Shown: positions 62,012 to 64,000 of the stretch, one piece after another | Numbering within the stretch: the stretch's first letter is position 1 | Layout: each line of letters opens with the position of its first letter | Assembly (NCBI GenBank): GCA_965242845.1 | Contig: CBDETC010000002.1 | Span: forward strand, 868,001 to 932,000 | Direction: 5' to 3' | Source of the DNA: RHLJ01 sp965242845 | GTDB taxonomy: Bacteria; Bacteroidota; Rhodothermia; Balneolales; Balneolaceae | Length of the DNA: 64,000 nt | Notes under the pieces: model-generated | Told to the model about the DNA's origin: nothing | Database searches by the model: none | The model's input: only the letters and a program-made list of their open reading frames with translations | Program-made: the position numbers and the translations under genes

Positions 62012-63592
62012 TTATGAAGCCAGCTTCATAGTTAGCTTAAATTGAGTTCCATTTTTTTGAGAATTCATTTCTACTTCGCCCTGTAATTGTCGGGCCAGGG
62101 TTTTGATAATGGTCATCCCCAGGGTTCTGTTTATTTTTTTATTCTCATTGAATTCAAACCCAACCCCGTCGTCTTTTACCCTCAGCTCAAGCTTATCTCC
62201 ATTTTTTTCTAGAAGTACATTTATGCTTCCTTCACTTCTATTCCTAAAAGCATGTTTATAAGAATTCACCAAAAGTTCATTCAAAAGAAGTCCAAGAGGT
62301 ATGGCTTTGCTCATTTCCAGGCTATGTCCACTTGTATCAAGGGTAATGGAAATGTTTTTTCCGGTTGGATTGAAGGTTGTATTTATGGATTTGCATAGCC
62401 GGTCCAGATATTCCTGTAGGTCCACCTTTGAAAAATTCTCCGTTTGATAGAGAGTTTCGTGAATATAGGCCATCGACTTTACCCTGGATTTAGAATCACT
62501 TAGCACATGCTTCACTTTTTCTTCGGTCGAATTCATGTATTGTAAGTCCAAGAGTGCAGTAACAACAGCAAGATTGTTTTTCACCCTATGATGGATTTCT
62601 TTTAGTAATACCTCCTTTTCTGAGAGCGACTGGGTAAGTTCTTCTTCTACTTCTTTAAGTGAGAATGTCTTCTCTTCTACTTTGGCTTTTAATTCTCTAT
62701 TCCAACTTCCGATTAAAAATACAGCTCCAAATCCAACGCAGAGTATAATCCAGATAGAAATCCATGTAATAATTTCAAATGACTCGAGAGATCCAATAAT
62801 CAAATCTACCGACTTTGATTCCATGGCCATGACTTCCTCGGCCACCCGTTGCTGGCCTAAGTATTTCCCCGAATAAATAAATACCGAGATCACAATCGTA
62901 ACTACAGCAATGGCACTGTATATCCAGTTCAGAGAAACTTCTTTACGATCAGGAATTTGGTACCACTTAGTCTTTAGTTTTTCAACTTTGGGAGAAAACA
63001 CGAATAAAATCGGACCAACGATTACCACTGACTGAAGAAATGAACCTGTCCACCAACCATTCCAAAGTGTTTCTGTTTGTGTAATAGAAAGGTCGTGTGA
63101 CATGCTCCAGATAAACGCCCCCAATGAACTTGCCGTAGCAGAAATGAATGACGTTGTAATAAATACTACGACACTCATAATACCACGCAGGTTATAATTA
63201 ACGGATAAACTATGGTACACAACTGCATAAATAGATAAGCCAAAAACGAAAGAAAGCGCGAATAGAATTGACCAATAAAATGGTAGATGACTAAAAATCC
63301 CGATAATGAACATTGACAAAAAGATGGGAATAAACGCCCACTCAAAGCCCATCCAGAATAATAAGAGTAAGCAAATTAGCAGTGGTGGATTGAGGATAAA
63401 AAAAGTGAGCAACTGGCTTTTATCAGAACTGTAGTTAATCCAGTCTTCAGGAAGGTTTAATAGCGTAACTGCTATAGTACCAGATATAGTGAGAATCCAC
63501 CCTACTAATGGAACAATCACCTTAATACTTAGAGGTTCATACTTACCAAGTATATAGTCCAGGTTTAATGGCTTCCACATGATAACCCCCAT
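62012..63592 (-). CDS. Sensor histidine kinase, MASE1-like membrane part and HisKA_2
   Basis: 526 residues: about eight membrane helices in the first 300 residues, resembling the MASE1 integral sensing domain (SSLGAFIWSMSHDLSITQTETLWNGWWTGSFLQSVVIVGPIL), a coiled coil, HisKA_2 with LLKEIHHRVKNNLAVVTALLDLQYM (phosphoacceptor His), and a HATPase with N-box LLLNELLVNSYKHAF and VKDDGVGFEF and LGMTIIKTLARQL. All catalytic residues are kept. Start is ATG 63592 or 63580 (GGGGG five bases upstream of the latter). No response regulator lies next to it. Confidence 0.9.
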   Translation of the reverse strand: MGVIMWKPLNLDYILGKYEPLSIKVIVPLVGWILTISGTIAVTLLNLPEDWINYSSDKSQLLTFFILNPPLLICLLLLFWMGFEWAFIPIFLSMFIIGIFSHLPFYWSILFALSFVFGLSIYAVVYHSLSVNYNLRGIMSVVVFITTSFISATASSLGAFIWSMSHDLSITQTETLWNGWWTGSFLQSVVIVGPILFVFSPKVEKLKTKWYQIPDRKEVSLNWIYSAIAVVTIVISVFIYSGKYLGQQRVAEEVMAMESKSVDLIIGSLESFEIITWISIWIILCVGFGAVFLIGSWNRELKAKVEEKTFSLKEVEEELTQSLSEKEVLLKEIHHRVKNNLAVVTALLDLQYMNSTEEKVKHVLSDSKSRVKSMAYIHETLYQTENFSKVDLQEYLDRLCKSINTTFNPTGKNISITLDTSGHSLEMSKAIPLGLLLNELLVNSYKHAFRNRSEGSINVLLEKNGDKLELRVKDDGVGFEFNENKKINRTLGMTIIKTLARQLQGEVEMNSQKNGTQFKLTMKLAS

Positions 63593-63663
63593 ATGGAGTT
63601 GGATTACATAATGAACTTATCTCTTTTCAAGCTAAAAGAGACTATTACATAACGTAACTGTTA

Positions 63664-64000
63664 CTAATTGTAATCAACCTGACCTAACACATTACCCAGC
63701 GAGTCATACTCGATCCAGGTTCCCGTCTCTTCTCCATCTTTATATCTACCAATAGCTTGCACCTGCCCGTTTGGATGCCATCGCTTTACCAAGCCATTGA
63801 CAGTACCATTATTTCCAATTGGAAAAATATACCGGGGTGAACCATCAGCATAGAACTGCAAAAAAGCGGAATCTGTGCGCGTGGAATAATGCGATAAATT
63901 TCCTTCGTAATCAAAAAAATAACTTACCGTATCATTATGAAGGCTTTTTATTTTCCCGGTAGATGTATTTCTAAATTGTGTTTCTCCTTCCTCCCAAGTA
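63664..64000 (-). CDS. MORN-like repeat protein (YwqK-type), C-terminal part
   Basis: The minus-strand frame stays open to the right edge of the window, so the start is outside it. The residues read include FYADGSPRYIFPIGNNGTVNGLVKRWHPNGQVQAIGRYKDGEETGTWIEYDSLGNV, two MORN-like units like those of the YwqK/toxin-antitoxin-associated family. Function unknown; a secreted lipoprotein in many relatives. The stop is at 63664. Confidence 0.6.
   Translation of the reverse strand, partial: TWEEGETQFRNTSTGKIKSLHNDTVSYFFDYEGNLSHYSTRTDSAFLQFYADGSPRYIFPIGNNGTVNGLVKRWHPNGQVQAIGRYKDGEETGTWIEYDSLGNVLGQVDYN

Noticed and set aside
1..64000. CRISPR array or defence-system effectors (Cas, restriction, toxin)
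   Set aside because: No regularly spaced identical repeats and no motifs of nucleases such as HNH, HEPN or Cas proteins; the endonuclease I is a secreted enzyme.

Overview
The window looks like chromosomal DNA of a marine-type Bacteroidota relative, most likely the Balneolota/Rhodothermota side. The support is two secreted proteins ending in a type IX secretion (T9SS) sorting domain with the NYPNPFNP-type motif, a SusC/SusD pair, many TonB/FtsX/LytTR-type genes, and an AT-rich composition. The exact genus cannot be told from the sequence alone.

Layout. 1-4.8 kb: truncated secreted endonuclease I, a giant secreted CotH/lamin-tail protein and an exported MsrA. 4.9-11.6 kb: a tightly overlapping operon (DUF2147, TolC, HlyD-type adaptor, FtsX permease, ATPase) preceded by a LytTR two-component pair; a 21-bp-phased direct repeat, the usual geometry for LytTR regulators, lies just upstream of the efflux operon. 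11.66-23.27 kb: an island-like block bounded by pieces of tRNA-Leu. It holds a DUF3095 protein, three MscS channels (two of them flanking a P-loop ATPase with a C-terminal winged helix), a large multi-PAS kinase, a CheY-like regulator, a response regulator fused to a decayed HisKA_2 kinase, and a secreted orphan. An intact tRNA-Leu(GAG) lies at its right edge, and both tRNA remnants carry an inserted 19-20 bp GC-rich palindrome. 23.3-30.6 kb: housekeeping genes (TPR, DUF4834, deoxynucleoside kinase, folK, folB, dnaA, prmC) with a likely oriC (four DnaA boxes) between dnaA and prmC. 30.7-37.5 kb: enolase, a Wzi-like outer-membrane protein, an amidohydrolase, a T9SS-secreted multicopper oxidase and a DUF2911 protein. 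37.7-47.6 kb: a GWxTD protein, SusD, SusC and a LytTR regulator with one normal and one catalytically degenerate LytS-type kinase. 47.9-50.5 kb: a TonB-dependent receptor under a TPP riboswitch, hence probably a thiamine-related importer. 50.5-64 kb: M28 peptidase, TPR lipoprotein, PadR plus FtsX permease, M14 peptidase, PolX, a hypothetical, an AI-2E family permease, a MASE1-like HisKA_2 kinase and a MORN-like protein running off the end.

The best candidates for something undescribed are the MscS-ATPase-MscS operon inside the tRNA-bounded block, the split and palindrome-interrupted tRNA-Leu remnants, and the pseudokinase/kinase pair next to SusCD. No integrase, transposase, CRISPR array or phage gene was seen. 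All domain calls come from reading motifs by eye; no database search was run.
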